Positions 34,101 to 43,599 of a DNA stretch of 64,000 nucleotides are shown here, one piece after another. The notes under the pieces are model-generated. The model was not told where the DNA came from. It ran no database searches and saw only the letters and a program-made list of their open reading frames with translations. This DNA comes from Bacillota bacterium (GTDB taxonomy: Bacteria > Bacillota > Clostridia > Acetivibrionales > DSM-1351): positions 26,863-90,862 of the forward strand of contig JAEWMS010000077.1 in NCBI GenBank assembly GCA_023393115.1, read 5' to 3'. Each line of letters starts with the position of its first letter. The stretch's first letter is position 1. The position numbers were made by a program, and so were the translations under genes.

Positions 34101-34271
34101 TCAGTCTTTTTTACAGGTTTTCCACAAAGAGCAGCCTTTGCAGTCTTCACATCCTTTTTTATTAATATATATTTTACCACATCTTGGGCATTTTGTATTT
34201 TCTTTTTTGATGTTATTCTCAATAACGGTACTATCATAAGTATAACTGCACTGAGGACACTTGATTAACAT
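34101..34271 (-). CDS. Small Cys-rich zinc-ribbon protein of the feo operon
   Basis: A 56-residue protein. The N-terminal half is a zinc ribbon, CPQC (residues 5-8) and CPRC (28-31). The C-terminal half packs four more cysteines, CEDCKGCSLWKTC, before a KKD end. GGAAGG lies 7 bases before the ATG, and it sits between feoB (27 bases upstream) and fur (whose ribosome site overlaps its stop codon), so it is translated with them. It is not FeoC in sequence. Firmicute feo operons often hold small Cys-rich proteins of unknown role; metal sensing or delivery is my guess. Confidence 0.65.
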   Translation of the reverse strand: MLIKCPQCSYTYDSTVIENNIKKENTKCPRCGKIYINKKGCEDCKGCSLWKTCKKD

Positions 34272-34298
34272 ATATCTACCTTCCTTCAACTGCAACTT

Positions 34299-36107
34299 CT
34301 ATATTACAAACCTTGCCAGAACCCCTCCGATTAGAAACGCTATGGCAAAACTTCCAAGCCATATTGCAGTAGCCTCAAGTTTTGATCTCTCCTTGAATAT
34401 CATAATGATTGAAGCTACACATGGTACAAATAAGGTTATGGTTATCAGTGCAACAAACATTTGTCCGTTTGTTAATATCATATGACTTAAGCCTGCCGCT
34501 CCGAAATCTCTTCTGATTATGCCCATAATAAATACTACAGATGCCTGTTCAGGCAGCTTCAGCCATTGTACAGTCACAGGTGCTATTGCATGCTCAATGG
34601 CAGTTAAAGCTCCTGTATATTGTAATACGGTAATTAAAACAGCACCGATAGCAAATATTGGAGTTGCTTCAAAAATAAATGCCTTTGTTTTAACCAGGGT
34701 CTTCTTCAATACATTCTTTACCTGTGGTAACCTTATAGGCGGTAAATCTATAAACAGCGATGTGGATTCTCCCGGAAGAAACCTATTCATTAAGGCCCCG
34801 GATATCCCGAATATTAATATTAGTAACACGGTATATGCAATTATATACTTAAAGCCCAAAGGAGTCAGAAGACCGATTATTACTCCGAACTGAGCAGAGC
34901 AAGGAATGGTCAGTCCCAGTAAGAAAGTAGCTATGATTCTTTCTCTTTTTGAGCCTAATAACCTTGTGGTCAAAGTAGCCATGGTAACACAACCGAAGCC
35001 GAGAATCAGCGGAATTATCGCTCTTCCATTCAATCCGACTTTTGACAATGCTTTGTCGGATAAAACAGCAATCCTTGGCAGAAGTCCTGAATCCTCCATC
35101 AGAGACATTAACAGATAAAAACCTATGGTAAGGGGAAGTAATAGCCCCAGCATATATATAGGCGTCATTGTCAGAAGCCCGAAATCACCGATAAACAGAC
35201 TGCCTATAAATGAATCCTTGGGCATAAAACTCAGAATATCTTCAATAAATGGCTTATATATCCCCTCCATAACCGTGGCTTCTGTAAAGTCAACCACAAT
35301 CTGAGCAACAAAAACACCTATAAACCAGAACATTGCAGTTAAAATCAAAAGGAGAATGGGAAGTCCTGTGATGGGCTTCAGCATAAGCCTACCCAGCTTT
35401 GTACCGAAACTTGAGCCCTCAAAGGAATCCGAAATAACTTCATTGATTATTTTGTCAACTCTTTCTCTTCTTTTTTTGTATATCTCATCGCGTTTTTCCC
35501 CAGGTGTCAGGCCTTTTCTTTCAGAGATCACCTCATCCTCTTCCAGAATGAGTAACGCCTCGGCCTCAGAGATTTCAGAAGATACCATCCCAGAGATCAT
35601 TTCCTGAATTCCCTCAGTTTTATTTCCGACTCTGGCCTTTGCGATATTTTTCTTTATATCATTAATCCCGATTCCTTTTAATGCTGAAGTAGCAAATACT
35701 TCTACCCCCAGAAATTCAGACAGCTTTTTTATATCAATCGTAATGCCGTTTTTTGTGGCCTCATCAATAAGGTTAACAGCAACAACTACCTTTTTCCCCA
35801 TATCAATTAGCTGTTGGGTCAAAAAAATATCTCTCTGCATATGAACAGCATCAATAACATTAAGAACTATATCACCGTTAAGGATTACATCTCTGGCTAC
35901 TCGTTCCTCATCATTAAACGAGGATACACCATATATTCCAGGAGTATCCTCTACTATATAATCATCAAACCGTCCGGAGCTTATATCTACTGTTGTTCCC
36001 GGAAAATTTGATACATCAACATATTTACCTGTAAGTGAATTAAAGAAAACCGACTTACCAACATTCGGATTCCCAACAAGAACAAGGTGCTTTGTATTTT
36101 GTTTCAT
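34299..36107 (-). CDS. feoB: Ferrous iron transporter FeoB
   Basis: A 602-residue membrane protein importing Fe2+. The cytoplasmic G domain has GNPNVGKS (12-19), switch NFPGTT (34-39), DTPG (54-57) and a G4-type VNLIDE. A helical GDI-like spacer (about 165-230) follows. The membrane part begins near 245 and has the two gate motifs SMLEDSGLLPR-like (SLMEDSGLLPRIAVLSD) and the later FEATPIFAIGA. At 602 residues it is shorter than the 770 of E. coli, as usual in clostridia. GGGGG lies 5 bases before the ATG. It follows feoA and precedes the Cys-rich gene and fur. Confidence 0.93.
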   Translation of the reverse strand: MKQNTKHLVLVGNPNVGKSVFFNSLTGKYVDVSNFPGTTVDISSGRFDDYIVEDTPGIYGVSSFNDEERVARDVILNGDIVLNVIDAVHMQRDIFLTQQLIDMGKKVVVAVNLIDEATKNGITIDIKKLSEFLGVEVFATSALKGIGINDIKKNIAKARVGNKTEGIQEMISGMVSSEISEAEALLILEEDEVISERKGLTPGEKRDEIYKKRRERVDKIINEVISDSFEGSSFGTKLGRLMLKPITGLPILLLILTAMFWFIGVFVAQIVVDFTEATVMEGIYKPFIEDILSFMPKDSFIGSLFIGDFGLLTMTPIYMLGLLLPLTIGFYLLMSLMEDSGLLPRIAVLSDKALSKVGLNGRAIIPLILGFGCVTMATLTTRLLGSKRERIIATFLLGLTIPCSAQFGVIIGLLTPLGFKYIIAYTVLLILIFGISGALMNRFLPGESTSLFIDLPPIRLPQVKNVLKKTLVKTKAFIFEATPIFAIGAVLITVLQYTGALTAIEHAIAPVTVQWLKLPEQASVVFIMGIIRRDFGAAGLSHMILTNGQMFVALITITLFVPCVASIIMIFKERSKLEATAIWLGSFAIAFLIGGVLARFVI

Positions 36108-36131
36108 AAAAACCCCCGATGTAACTTTCTA

Positions 36132-36353
36132 TTAGCTTACCTTTGAAATAACTATTTGTTGAGCAAGCTTTCTGCTGATAGCTACTTCCTGCATTCTATT
36201 CTGTAATACAATAGGACCGGAAGGAAGTTTTTCTGAACATTTCAGCTTTGAACCCTCATATATGCATAAACGAATGGCTTGAGCACGGATATCCTTATCC
36301 TTGATTGATAATATTTCAATCTCTTCTCCTCTATTCACCATATCTAATGTCAT
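36132..36353 (-). CDS. feoA: Ferrous iron transport protein FeoA
   Basis: A 73-residue SH3-like FeoA protein, which supports FeoB. Typical are the start TLDMVNRGEEIEI, a middle LCIYEGSKLKCSEKLPSGP (seen as LCIYEGSKLKC), and the end RKLAQQIVIS. The ATG at 36353 has GGTGGGG 5 bases upstream; the ATG at 36371 lies before this site. It is the first gene of the operon, 64 bases from the -10 box, with two Fur boxes upstream. Confidence 0.9.
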   Translation of the reverse strand: MTLDMVNRGEEIEILSIKDKDIRAQAIRLCIYEGSKLKCSEKLPSGPIVLQNRMQEVAISRKLAQQIVISKVS

Positions 36354-36385
36354 ATATACCCCACCTTCCATACATTATGTCAATT

Positions 36386-36400
36386 TGATAATAATTCTCA
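36386..36400 (-). promoter_or_regulatory. Fur box 2 of the feo operon
   Basis: TGATAAT-A-ATTCTCA, a 7-1-7 inverted repeat with 6 of 7 pairs, downstream of the transcription start. Confidence 0.6.
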
Positions 36401-36416
36401 ATTATCTTCAAATATA

Positions 36417-36445
36417 ATATTAAATCAATTGATAATCATTGTCAA
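36417..36445 (-). promoter_or_regulatory. Promoter of the feo operon
   Basis: Minus-strand -35 TTGACA (36440-36445), 17-base spacer, -10 TAATAT (36417-36422). Fur box 1 covers the -35 and half the spacer. Confidence 0.7.
36430..36444 (-). promoter_or_regulatory. Fur box 1 of the feo operon
   Basis: TGATAAT-C-ATTGTCA, the 7-1-7 Fur arrangement with 6 of 7 pairs, overlapping the -35 box. Confidence 0.7.
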
Positions 36446-36498
36446 TATGATATGTGTTAAAAGTTTATCAAAATTTACACCAAAATTTATACACTTTT

Positions 36499-38142
36499 TT
36501 AGTGAGGGTCAATAGGTGTTACACGCTTAATTTGACCGGGTGCTACTGAGAATCCACCGGTATAGTTAAGCATAGATGATATAATCCTCACAGCTTCAGC
36601 CCTTGAGATTGTATTCCCAGGTTTAAATGTACCATCAGGATAACCAGAAATAATATTATTCTGAGAAAGCAAAATTATTGAATTGCTAGACCAGGGATTG
36701 GTCTCAGGACTTACATCACTGTATATTTTTTGTGAGAAATTGACTGTGTCAGGGCTATACAAGACTTTATCACATACAACCGCAAACTCTTCTCTGGTAA
36801 TGTTCTTTTCTGGGTAGAACAAATTTTCGTTATATCCGGTAAATATACCGTATTGTTTTGTAATTGAGATTTGTTTTTCAGCCCAATGACCCACTGTGTC
36901 TGAGAAAGTACCCGAACCAGTTTCATTCTCCAGACCAAGAACCTTTACAAGCAATGAAGCAGCTTGTGCTCTGGTTAAACGGCCATTTGGAATAAAACGC
37001 TTGTCAGGAAATCCGGATACATAACCTTTCTGAGTCAGATTAATGATATAACTTTGTGCCCAGTTGTTTTCCAAATCAACAAATGGTTTCCCGTACAACC
37101 ATAAGCTGTAATTTCTCCACAAATGCTCGGGCTCCTGGCCCAGAGCCCAGCTACCGGCACCTGCCAAACCATATTTGGTTACAAGAGATAGTTTTTTCTC
37201 AATAGACTTTTCATTTTCATACCATATATCATAATTTCCGGCTGAAAGTCGATTACTTCCCCATATTATAGCATTATCGTTTTCGGATAACTTCAGTGTG
37301 GCACGAGCACATTGTTGAGTGCTGTCATACCAGCTTGAAGCACTGTAGTTAGAGACAAGCCTCCCAACATCAGCCGTAGTAATTCCGTAGCCGCCTACAG
37401 CAGCACCCTGTTTCCAGTATCTTCCATAAAATGGTACCCCAATGATGATTTTCATAGGAGCTACGTATTTAATTGCATATTTAATTGAATTCTCCACAAA
37501 AGGGAAACCGGCTACAGGCCCAGGTGTGGGATCTCCTGAATAATTCTCATCATATGCCATTATAAATAGCTGATCACCATATGATCCTAATGCTTTATAG
37601 TCATATGAACCCTGCCAACCGGTTGTGGACCCCCAGGGATTTGGAGCGACGCATACAAGAATTCGTTTTGATTGAGGTAGTTCAGCTCTCAAAAGTCTTA
37701 TAAAATCAGTAAATGAATTCCTGTCAACCTCGGTTAAATTCTGAATATCTATATTAACGCCGTCGCAATCCAATTCCAACACTTTTGAGGCAAGCTCGGT
37801 TACAAATGAAGCTCTGTTCTCAACCGCAGCACGTCCAAGCGTTCTGTCCCAGTTATTACTCAAATAGGGTATAACCTTTATGCCCTTTAAATGCATACTG
37901 CGCACAAAAAGAGGATCAACTTTGACTGTACTTTTTAATGTACCGTTGCTGTTTATTTCAAAGTAATCCGGGCAGACTGTAGTTAGATTTGCATCGGTAA
38001 CATTCACACTGTTAATATATGTTGCTGTATTGCCTCCGTATAAATAACTCAAGCTTTCGTAAGCACTGATATTCATCTGAAATACTACGGCAAAAATACT
38101 AATTAAGATAATAACTAAAATAAATCCCGTTTTTTTATGCAT
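36499..38142 (-). CDS. GH18-type protein with three SLH domains, catalytic Glu replaced
   Basis: A 547-residue exported protein: signal peptide or anchor (about 5-27), a glycosidase family 18 barrel (about 30-360), then three S-layer homology domains (about 365-535; FSDTVGHWAEK and FPDKRFIPNGRLTRAQ types) that bind secondary cell wall polymer. GH18 enzymes need the Glu of DGxDxDxE; here the strand reads DGVNIDIQ, the last residue being Gln134, coded CAG at 37741-37743, one base from GAG. It may be a cell-surface binding protein rather than an enzyme. The ATG at 38142 has GAGGAGG 9 bases upstream. Confidence 0.8.
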   Translation of the reverse strand: MHKKTGFILVIILISIFAVVFQMNISAYESLSYLYGGNTATYINSVNVTDANLTTVCPDYFEINSNGTLKSTVKVDPLFVRSMHLKGIKVIPYLSNNWDRTLGRAAVENRASFVTELASKVLELDCDGVNIDIQNLTEVDRNSFTDFIRLLRAELPQSKRILVCVAPNPWGSTTGWQGSYDYKALGSYGDQLFIMAYDENYSGDPTPGPVAGFPFVENSIKYAIKYVAPMKIIIGVPFYGRYWKQGAAVGGYGITTADVGRLVSNYSASSWYDSTQQCARATLKLSENDNAIIWGSNRLSAGNYDIWYENEKSIEKKLSLVTKYGLAGAGSWALGQEPEHLWRNYSLWLYGKPFVDLENNWAQSYIINLTQKGYVSGFPDKRFIPNGRLTRAQAASLLVKVLGLENETGSGTFSDTVGHWAEKQISITKQYGIFTGYNENLFYPEKNITREEFAVVCDKVLYSPDTVNFSQKIYSDVSPETNPWSSNSIILLSQNNIISGYPDGTFKPGNTISRAEAVRIISSMLNYTGGFSVAPGQIKRVTPIDPH

Positions 38143-38225
38143 TTCTTGCTTCCTCCTCAAATAATTCTTTTACTGATTATTTTTTACAACATAAAATATG
38201 ATTATTTGGGGAATATTTTACATAC

Positions 38226-38280
38226 ACAAAAATACCGGGATGTGTTGGCAAATTACTTATCAGCCAAGACATCCCGGTAC
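38226..38280 (-). terminator. Terminator of secA
   Basis: A stem of about 17 bp (TACCGGGATGT and ACATCCCGGTA outer part, TTGGC/GCCAA inner part, one mismatch) on the minus strand followed by TTTTTG, 25 bases after the secA stop codon. Confidence 0.9.
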
Positions 38281-38304
38281 TATTTTCGAGAATACTTATA
38301 TTAG

Positions 38305-41037
38305 CTACTTTCCGCAGCAAACCTTATATTTTTTTCCGCTTCCACATGGGCATGGATCGTTTCTTCCTACTCTGTCCTTATTAGTTACAGGTTTTTTAGG
38401 TTCGTCATCTCCATGGCTGGCATTAACCGGTTCTGCTATCTTTTCACGCTGTGGGGCATGTTCTTTGTCGATTCTGGATCTCACTAACAGCCTTATGGAA
38501 TCCTCCTGAATCGATTTAATCATTTCTTCAAACATCTGGAAGCCTTCGAACTTGTATTCTATAACAGGATCCCTCTGTCCATAAGCTCTTAAACCGATAC
38601 CATGCTTGAGCTGATCCATTGCATCAATGTGATCCATCCACTTCTCATCAACAATTCTAAGAAGTACTACTCGTTCCAGCTCTCTCATAAGATCTGTTCC
38701 GAGATCGCTCTCCTTATACTCATAAATCTTGTTGACGATGTCCATGAGTTTTTCCTTTAAATCTTCCTTTTCAAAGCTTGGTCTATCCTTTACAGCTACC
38801 TGTAAAGCCCCCTGTGGTAGGAATACACTTTCCAGGTAAGCTATCATTGAATCCCAATCCCAGTTTTCAGCGTATTGTTCTTCTGCACAATAGGTTGCAA
38901 TTACGCCATCTATTATACTCTCAAACATCTTAATGAAGTAGTCCCTCAAATTATCTCCATTAAGAACAGTCTTTCTCTGGGCGTAGATGACTTCTCTCTG
39001 CTTGTTCATAACGTCGTCATATTGCAGAACTCTCTTACGCACATCGAAGTTTCTTCCCTCAACCTTCTTCTGGGCATTTTCAATGGCATTGGAAAGCATT
39101 CTATGCTCAATGGGTTGGTCCTCCTCCAGACCAAGTGCATTTACTATGGTCGTGAGTCTTTCAGAACCAAACAGCCTCATAAGATCATCTTCAAGTGAAA
39201 TATAGAACCTGGAGGATCCCGGGTCTCCCTGACGTCCGGAACGACCTCTTAACTGGTTGTCAATACGTCTGGATTCGTGTCTTTCAGTACCTATGATATG
39301 AAGGCCACCGGCCTCAACAACATTTTCTCTCTCGGAATTAGTTATCTGCTTATACTTGTCATTCAGCTCCTTGAAGCGGTTTCGGGCCTCAAGTATCAGT
39401 TCATCATCAGTGTCATTGAAGCTGGTTGAAGCACTTATAAGCTCTTCAGAATAGCCAAGCTTTCTCATTTCCTGCTTAGCCATAAATTCCGAATTACCTC
39501 CGAGAACTATATCTGTTCCTCTACCGGCCATGTTTGTAGCTATTGTAACAGCTCCAAATTTACCAGCCTGTGCAATGATCTCAGCTTCTTTATCATGATA
39601 TTTTGCATTAAGTACCTGATGAGGTATTCCTTTTCGTTTGAGCATTCCACTGAGGAATTCGGATTTTTCAATGGTAATTGTACCTATAAGCACAGGCTGA
39701 CCTTTCGCATGGCACTCTACTATATCTTCTATTACAGCATTAAACTTGCCTGCCTCATTTTTGAACACAACATCTGGGTTATCCTTACGTATCATTTCCT
39801 TATTTGTAGGGATAACAATAACGTCAAGTTTATATATAGTGTTAAATTCACTTTCTTCAGTTAAAGCAGTACCTGTCATACCTGCAAGCTTGGAATACAT
39901 TCTGAAGTAGTTCTGGAAGGTTATTGTAGCAAGAGTTTTGCTCTCTCTCTCAACCTTTACACCTTCCTTTGCCTCAATGGCCTGGTGGAGTCCGTCACTG
40001 TAACGTCTTCCATACATCATTCTTCCTGTAAATTCATCAACAATTATTACTTCTCCATCCTTAACAACATAATCCTTTTCATTTTTCATAAGACCATGTG
40101 CCCTGATTGCCTGGTTGATATGGTGAGAAATTGTCATGTTCTCAGGATCGGACAGATTTTCAAGACCAAAGTACTGTTCAGCCTTTTTTATACCATTCGC
40201 TGTAAGAACTACAGAATGGGCCTTTTCATCAACTATATAATCCTCATCGAATACTTCGTCACTGTCAACCTTGTCATCCATTTGCTTGATTACCTTAGCT
40301 TTTAGCTTCAAAGCAAAGGAGTTAGCCTTTTTATATAGGTCTGTGGACTTGTCCCCCATACCTGAAATTATAAGCGGTGTTCTGGCTTCATCAATAAGGA
40401 TGGAGTCAACTTCATCGACAATTGCATAATTAAGGTCTCTTTGAACCATATCTTCCTTGTAGATTACCATATTATCTCTCAGGTAATCAAAGCCCAACTC
40501 ATTATTCGTACCATAGGTAATATCACAATTATACGCCTGGCGTCTTTCGTCGTTCTCCATATCATGTACAATAAGACCTACTGTCAGTCCCAGGAAGGTA
40601 TATATTTTACCCATCTGCTCGCTGTCACGCCTTGCAAGGTAGTCATTGACCGTAACAACATGCACACCTTTTCCTGACAGCGCATTGAGGTATACAGGCA
40701 AGGTGGCTACTAAAGTTTTACCTTCACCTGTTTTCATTTCGGATATTCTTCCCTGATGAAGAACAATACCTCCAATTAACTGAACCTTGAAGTGTCTCAT
40801 CCCAAGAACTCTGACTGATGCTTCTCGAACTACAGCAAATGCTTCGGGAAGAATATCGTCAAGGGTTTCTCCCGCCCCAAGACGTTCCTTGAACTCCTTT
40901 GTCTTAGCCTTTAACTGGCTGTCAGTAAGCTTCTTGATTTCAGGTTCAAGTGCTTCTATTTCATCAACTATTGGATATATTCTTTTTAACTCTCTATCAC
41001 TATATGAACCGATAATTCTTTCAACAAATTTTTTCAT
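38305..41037 (-). CDS. secA: Preprotein translocase ATPase SecA
   Basis: A 910-residue motor ATPase that drives protein export through SecYEG. The start [19 protein letters not shown] (seen as [15 protein letters not shown]) is typical. The first nucleotide domain has [11 protein letters not shown], the DEVD box [10 protein letters not shown], and [11 protein letters not shown]; the second has [14 protein letters not shown] and [20 protein letters not shown] (seen as [14 protein letters not shown]). The C-terminal zinc site [13 protein letters not shown] is present. The longer reading to 41115 is rejected since AAGGAGG lies 5 bases before the ATG at 41037. Monocistronic. Confidence 0.95.
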   Translation of the reverse strand: MKKFVERIIGSYSDRELKRIYPIVDEIEALEPEIKKLTDSQLKAKTKEFKERLGAGETLDDILPEAFAVVREASVRVLGMRHFKVQLIGGIVLHQGRISEMKTGEGKTLVATLPVYLNALSGKGVHVVTVNDYLARRDSEQMGKIYTFLGLTVGLIVHDMENDERRQAYNCDITYGTNNELGFDYLRDNMVIYKEDMVQRDLNYAIVDEVDSILIDEARTPLIISGMGDKSTDLYKKANSFALKLKAKVIKQMDDKVDSDEVFDEDYIVDEKAHSVVLTANGIKKAEQYFGLENLSDPENMTISHHINQAIRAHGLMKNEKDYVVKDGEVIIVDEFTGRMMYGRRYSDGLHQAIEAKEGVKVERESKTLATITFQNYFRMYSKLAGMTGTALTEESEFNTIYKLDVIVIPTNKEMIRKDNPDVVFKNEAGKFNAVIEDIVECHAKGQPVLIGTITIEKSEFLSGMLKRKGIPHQVLNAKYHDKEAEIIAQAGKFGAVTIATNMAGRGTDIVLGGNSEFMAKQEMRKLGYSEELISASTSFNDTDDELILEARNRFKELNDKYKQITNSERENVVEAGGLHIIGTERHESRRIDNQLRGRSGRQGDPGSSRFYISLEDDLMRLFGSERLTTIVNALGLEEDQPIEHRMLSNAIENAQKKVEGRNFDVRKRVLQYDDVMNKQREVIYAQRKTVLNGDNLRDYFIKMFESIIDGVIATYCAEEQYAENWDWDSMIAYLESVFLPQGALQVAVKDRPSFEKEDLKEKLMDIVNKIYEYKESDLGTDLMRELERVVLLRIVDEKWMDHIDAMDQLKHGIGLRAYGQRDPVIEYKFEGFQMFEEMIKSIQEDSIRLLVRSRIDKEHAPQREKIAEPVNASHGDDEPKKPVTNKDRVGRNDPCPCGSGKKYKVCCGK

Positions 41038-41219
41038 TTTTAACCTCCTTGAGCTGCAATAGCTCTCTCCCGCCCTGAGCGGCTCCAAAAAATAATTTAT
41101 AAAGGGTAGAAACAAGACATAAGATTACAACAGACTACTAGAACAGGTCGAAAATCGACTGTAAGGGTCTGCTTAATCATAAACAGTTTTTATTTGTGTG
41201 AAAATAAAGAAACATGGTA

Positions 41220-41618
41220 TCAGCAGAATACCGGCGGTGAGGAGTCTGTATGACCCAGAAACGAAGGTCTGGAGTATAAAAATACATTTATATTTAAAGA
41301 TAAAAATAAAACGATAATAAAAGCTAACCCTACCATAACTGTGGAAATAGCTGCAAAATCGGAATAATTGTGTTTAAATGAATCTTTTAGCTCTATGGCA
41401 TTTTGAGAAATAACCTTATAGAAGGCCGCTGGTGTACCTTTAGCTTTTGATATACGTCCAGGGATGGCAGATTTATTTGAAACCTGACTTTCCTGCATAC
41501 TATCAAGCCTTGTTAAATTAACAAGGTAGTAATCCAATAAGTCCGCAGAAAAATAAGCCCCTCCTTCAGAGGCCAAAGTAGATAAAATTATTATGCTGAG
41601 AAATAACTTCTTAAACAT
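41220..41618 (-). CDS. Hypothetical membrane protein
   Basis: A 132-residue protein I do not recognise. Residues 4-22 form a signal-like hydrophobic stretch, and a second hydrophobic segment covers about residues 90-112 (VMVGLAFIIVLFLSLNINVFL). The part between is polar, with LDSMQESQVSNKSAIPGRIS. Two membrane passes with a 65-residue extracytoplasmic loop are likely. It starts 9 bases after the yerC-like stop codon and appears to be in that operon, upstream of secA. No known role. Confidence 0.5.
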   Translation of the reverse strand: MFKKLFLSIIILSTLASEGGAYFSADLLDYYLVNLTRLDSMQESQVSNKSAIPGRISKAKGTPAAFYKVISQNAIELKDSFKHNYSDFAAISTVMVGLAFIIVLFLSLNINVFLYSRPSFLGHTDSSPPVFC

Positions 41619-41627
41619 CCACTTAAC

Positions 41628-41939
41628 CTATCTTTCTCCCGTGTCTTTTTCCTTGTCCTGCAATCTGTCAAGGACAAGATTATATCCATCAGCGCCATAA
41701 ACAAGACATCTGTTTACTCTGCTAATAGTAGCTGTACTTGCACCAGTCTCGTCGCAAATATCAGTATAAGTCTTCTTATCACGCAGCATTTTGGCAACTT
41801 CAAGTCTCTGTGCCAGCGCCTTTATCTCTGCAATAGTACAGAGATCTTCAAAAAAGTTGTAACATTCTTCCCTATTATTCAATAAAAGTATCGCATCGAA
41901 CAGATTGTCTGTATGCTCATCTCTTAACTTGGAATTCAT
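41628..41939 (-). CDS. YerC/TrpR-superfamily DNA-binding protein
   Basis: A 103-residue protein of the YerC/YecD group in the Trp repressor superfamily. The pattern NSKLRDEHTDNLFDAILLL, EECYNFFEDLCTIAEIKALAQRLEVAKML (seen as FFEDLCTIAEIKALAQRLEVA) and the helix-turn-helix YTDICDETGASTATISRVNRCL (seen as DICDETGASTATISRVNRC) is typical. The tryptophan-binding residues need not be kept in this group, so the ligand is unknown. ATG at 41939 is used; the TTG at 41963 is the longer option. It has a good promoter at 42000-42028. Confidence 0.85.
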   Translation of the reverse strand: MNSKLRDEHTDNLFDAILLLNNREECYNFFEDLCTIAEIKALAQRLEVAKMLRDKKTYTDICDETGASTATISRVNRCLVYGADGYNLVLDRLQDKEKDTGER

Positions 41940-41999
41940 AAATGAGAAACCCCTAACTGTCAATTATATATTTATATCTATTATTATCTTCTAGAGAAT

Positions 42000-42028
42000 A
42001 CAATATCAGCTTTTTTTTAATCAGTCAA
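42000..42028 (-). promoter_or_regulatory. Promoter of the yerC-like operon
   Basis: Minus-strand -35 TTGACT (42023-42028), 17-base spacer, -10 TATTGT (42000-42005). Nearly the same hexamers as the folC promoter. Confidence 0.65.
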
Positions 42029-42172
42029 GGTTGGAGGACTCTGTAGTTACATTTTACCAATGATATAAACACAAATCTTAATTCTATCCTGAAAAAATTT
42101 GAATACAAATATTACAAGGTGTCTTTTCATTACTATTTGTGTACGCACTATGCGCGTAGATGGGAGATTATA

Positions 42173-43585
42173 ATGAATGGTCTGGTAATTATCACAAACA
42201 AACAGAAATTAATAATATGTCTGGCAGCATTGTTGTTTATTATTACGTCAGCTTTAATTATAGCACAGCTGAATTTTCCTAAAGCCGTTAAAACCGAGGC
42301 CCCAAGCATTAAGAATGCCATGTCCCCCGAAAATGAAAATCAGCATTTAAAGGATGTTTTATCAAGTATTCTACCCGCCGATAATACCATACTATACGAG
42401 AACTTCAGTAGAGATATGGAGAAGAACAAACAACCTGTAGAATCTGTTGATAAAACAGTTGCAGATGTCATATCAAAAGGTAAGACCCTATCCTACCTTT
42501 TTGTATACTCTGATGAAGAATATTTGAGACCAATATATACCAACCTTTGGAAACAATCATTTTATCAAGGCTGGCTGTATCTGCCCCGGAAGGTGATAAC
42601 AGCAAGACATAGCTTTTTTACATATACCGGAGGGGCAGGAAAAGTTTTTGATACAGAAGGTCAACTGGGGTTTTATCCTAATATAAGTTTGGATAACCAG
42701 AATTATTTTAATTTCCTTATTTATAATTTTGATCCGGAAAATGTCACTCAGTTGGGAAATGATATTGCTATAACCGGTAAACCCACAAAAAAGGGAGTAC
42801 ATATAATTTCGGTAAAACTTGAGGAAGTATCAGCACTAATAAATGAAACTGGCAATATCACTATACATCTATGTACTCCTAAAGGCTTTGAAATTGACTA
42901 TCAAAACATCCAGTTTTCAAAGGATTCCAACCGGATAGAGGATTTTGGCCCTGTTCAGGAATCCTATACTGAAAGCTCCTATAATATAACTGATCTCTCA
43001 TCACTTGAGATCACACAGCAGAATACAATTTTGAAAAAGGAGCTTTCCTACTTTGTGTCAGATTCTCCCAAGCCAATATATTTTCAGTCCAACGGAACTT
43101 ATCAGACTGCAAATACACTGAGCGGAAGTCCTGACCTTGAAGTAGCTCTTAATAATGTAAAGGAAATAAAATTTTCTACTTTGTATAATAACAAAAAATA
43201 TGTAAGTCCTGTTTATCATCCCAAGTGGAAGTCGCATCACGACAGGGACTGGTGTTATATTCCTCGAAAAATGTACCTTAACATGAAGAGAGTTTATGCA
43301 CTTCCCAACGATAAAGAGGTGTCTGTGGATCTGCTTGGAGAACTGGGGTTCTTCGAGAAATTTGACGAAATACCAAAAGAACAGACAGCAATAGCAGTAT
43401 CAAAATTCAATATAAAAAAAGCATCTATATATGAAGATAGCATCTTATTGATAGGAACTCCTACAAGAGTAGGGATGCAAATAGTCAGTATAGATACAAA
43501 AAATCTAAAGGGTTATAAAGAATTTGCTGTAAGACTCATAACCCCTGACGCCTGCGAAATAGATTCAGATATATTGAAGTACTGA
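42173..43585 (+). CDS. Membrane-anchored protein with two copies of an unknown domain
   Basis: A 470-residue protein not recognised. An N-terminal hydrophobic helix (about 14-34) anchors it outside the cell. Then the same roughly 150-residue unit occurs twice, at about 95-245 and 323-470. Matching pieces are YLPRK/YIPRK, LGFY/LGFF, ITGKPTKKGVHIISV/IGTPTRVGMQIVSI and TPKGFEID/TPDACEID. The repeat looks beta-rich with conserved Trp-Tyr-Pro-Arg-Lys and Pro-Thr-x-x-Gly motifs, as in a ligand-binding domain. GGGAG is 6 bases before the ATG at 42173. It is isolated between secA/yerC and the threonine genes, on the opposite strand. Confidence 0.65.
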   Translation: MNGLVIITNKQKLIICLAALLFIITSALIIAQLNFPKAVKTEAPSIKNAMSPENENQHLKDVLSSILPADNTILYENFSRDMEKNKQPVESVDKTVADVISKGKTLSYLFVYSDEEYLRPIYTNLWKQSFYQGWLYLPRKVITARHSFFTYTGGAGKVFDTEGQLGFYPNISLDNQNYFNFLIYNFDPENVTQLGNDIAITGKPTKKGVHIISVKLEEVSALINETGNITIHLCTPKGFEIDYQNIQFSKDSNRIEDFGPVQESYTESSYNITDLSSLEITQQNTILKKELSYFVSDSPKPIYFQSNGTYQTANTLSGSPDLEVALNNVKEIKFSTLYNNKKYVSPVYHPKWKSHHDRDWCYIPRKMYLNMKRVYALPNDKEVSVDLLGELGFFEKFDEIPKEQTAIAVSKFNIKKASIYEDSILLIGTPTRVGMQIVSIDTKNLKGYKEFAVRLITPDACEIDSDILKY

Positions 43586-43599
43586 TGTATATGTTCCTA

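Noticed and set aside
34088..34237. Fifty-codon N-terminal extension of the Fur protein
   Set aside because: It overlaps the Cys-rich peptide gene in another frame; the TTG with GGGGAG upstream gives a normal Fur length.
41038..41115. N-terminal extension of secA by 26 codons
   Set aside because: The extension is not part of SecA, and AAGGAGG precedes the internal ATG at the normal distance.
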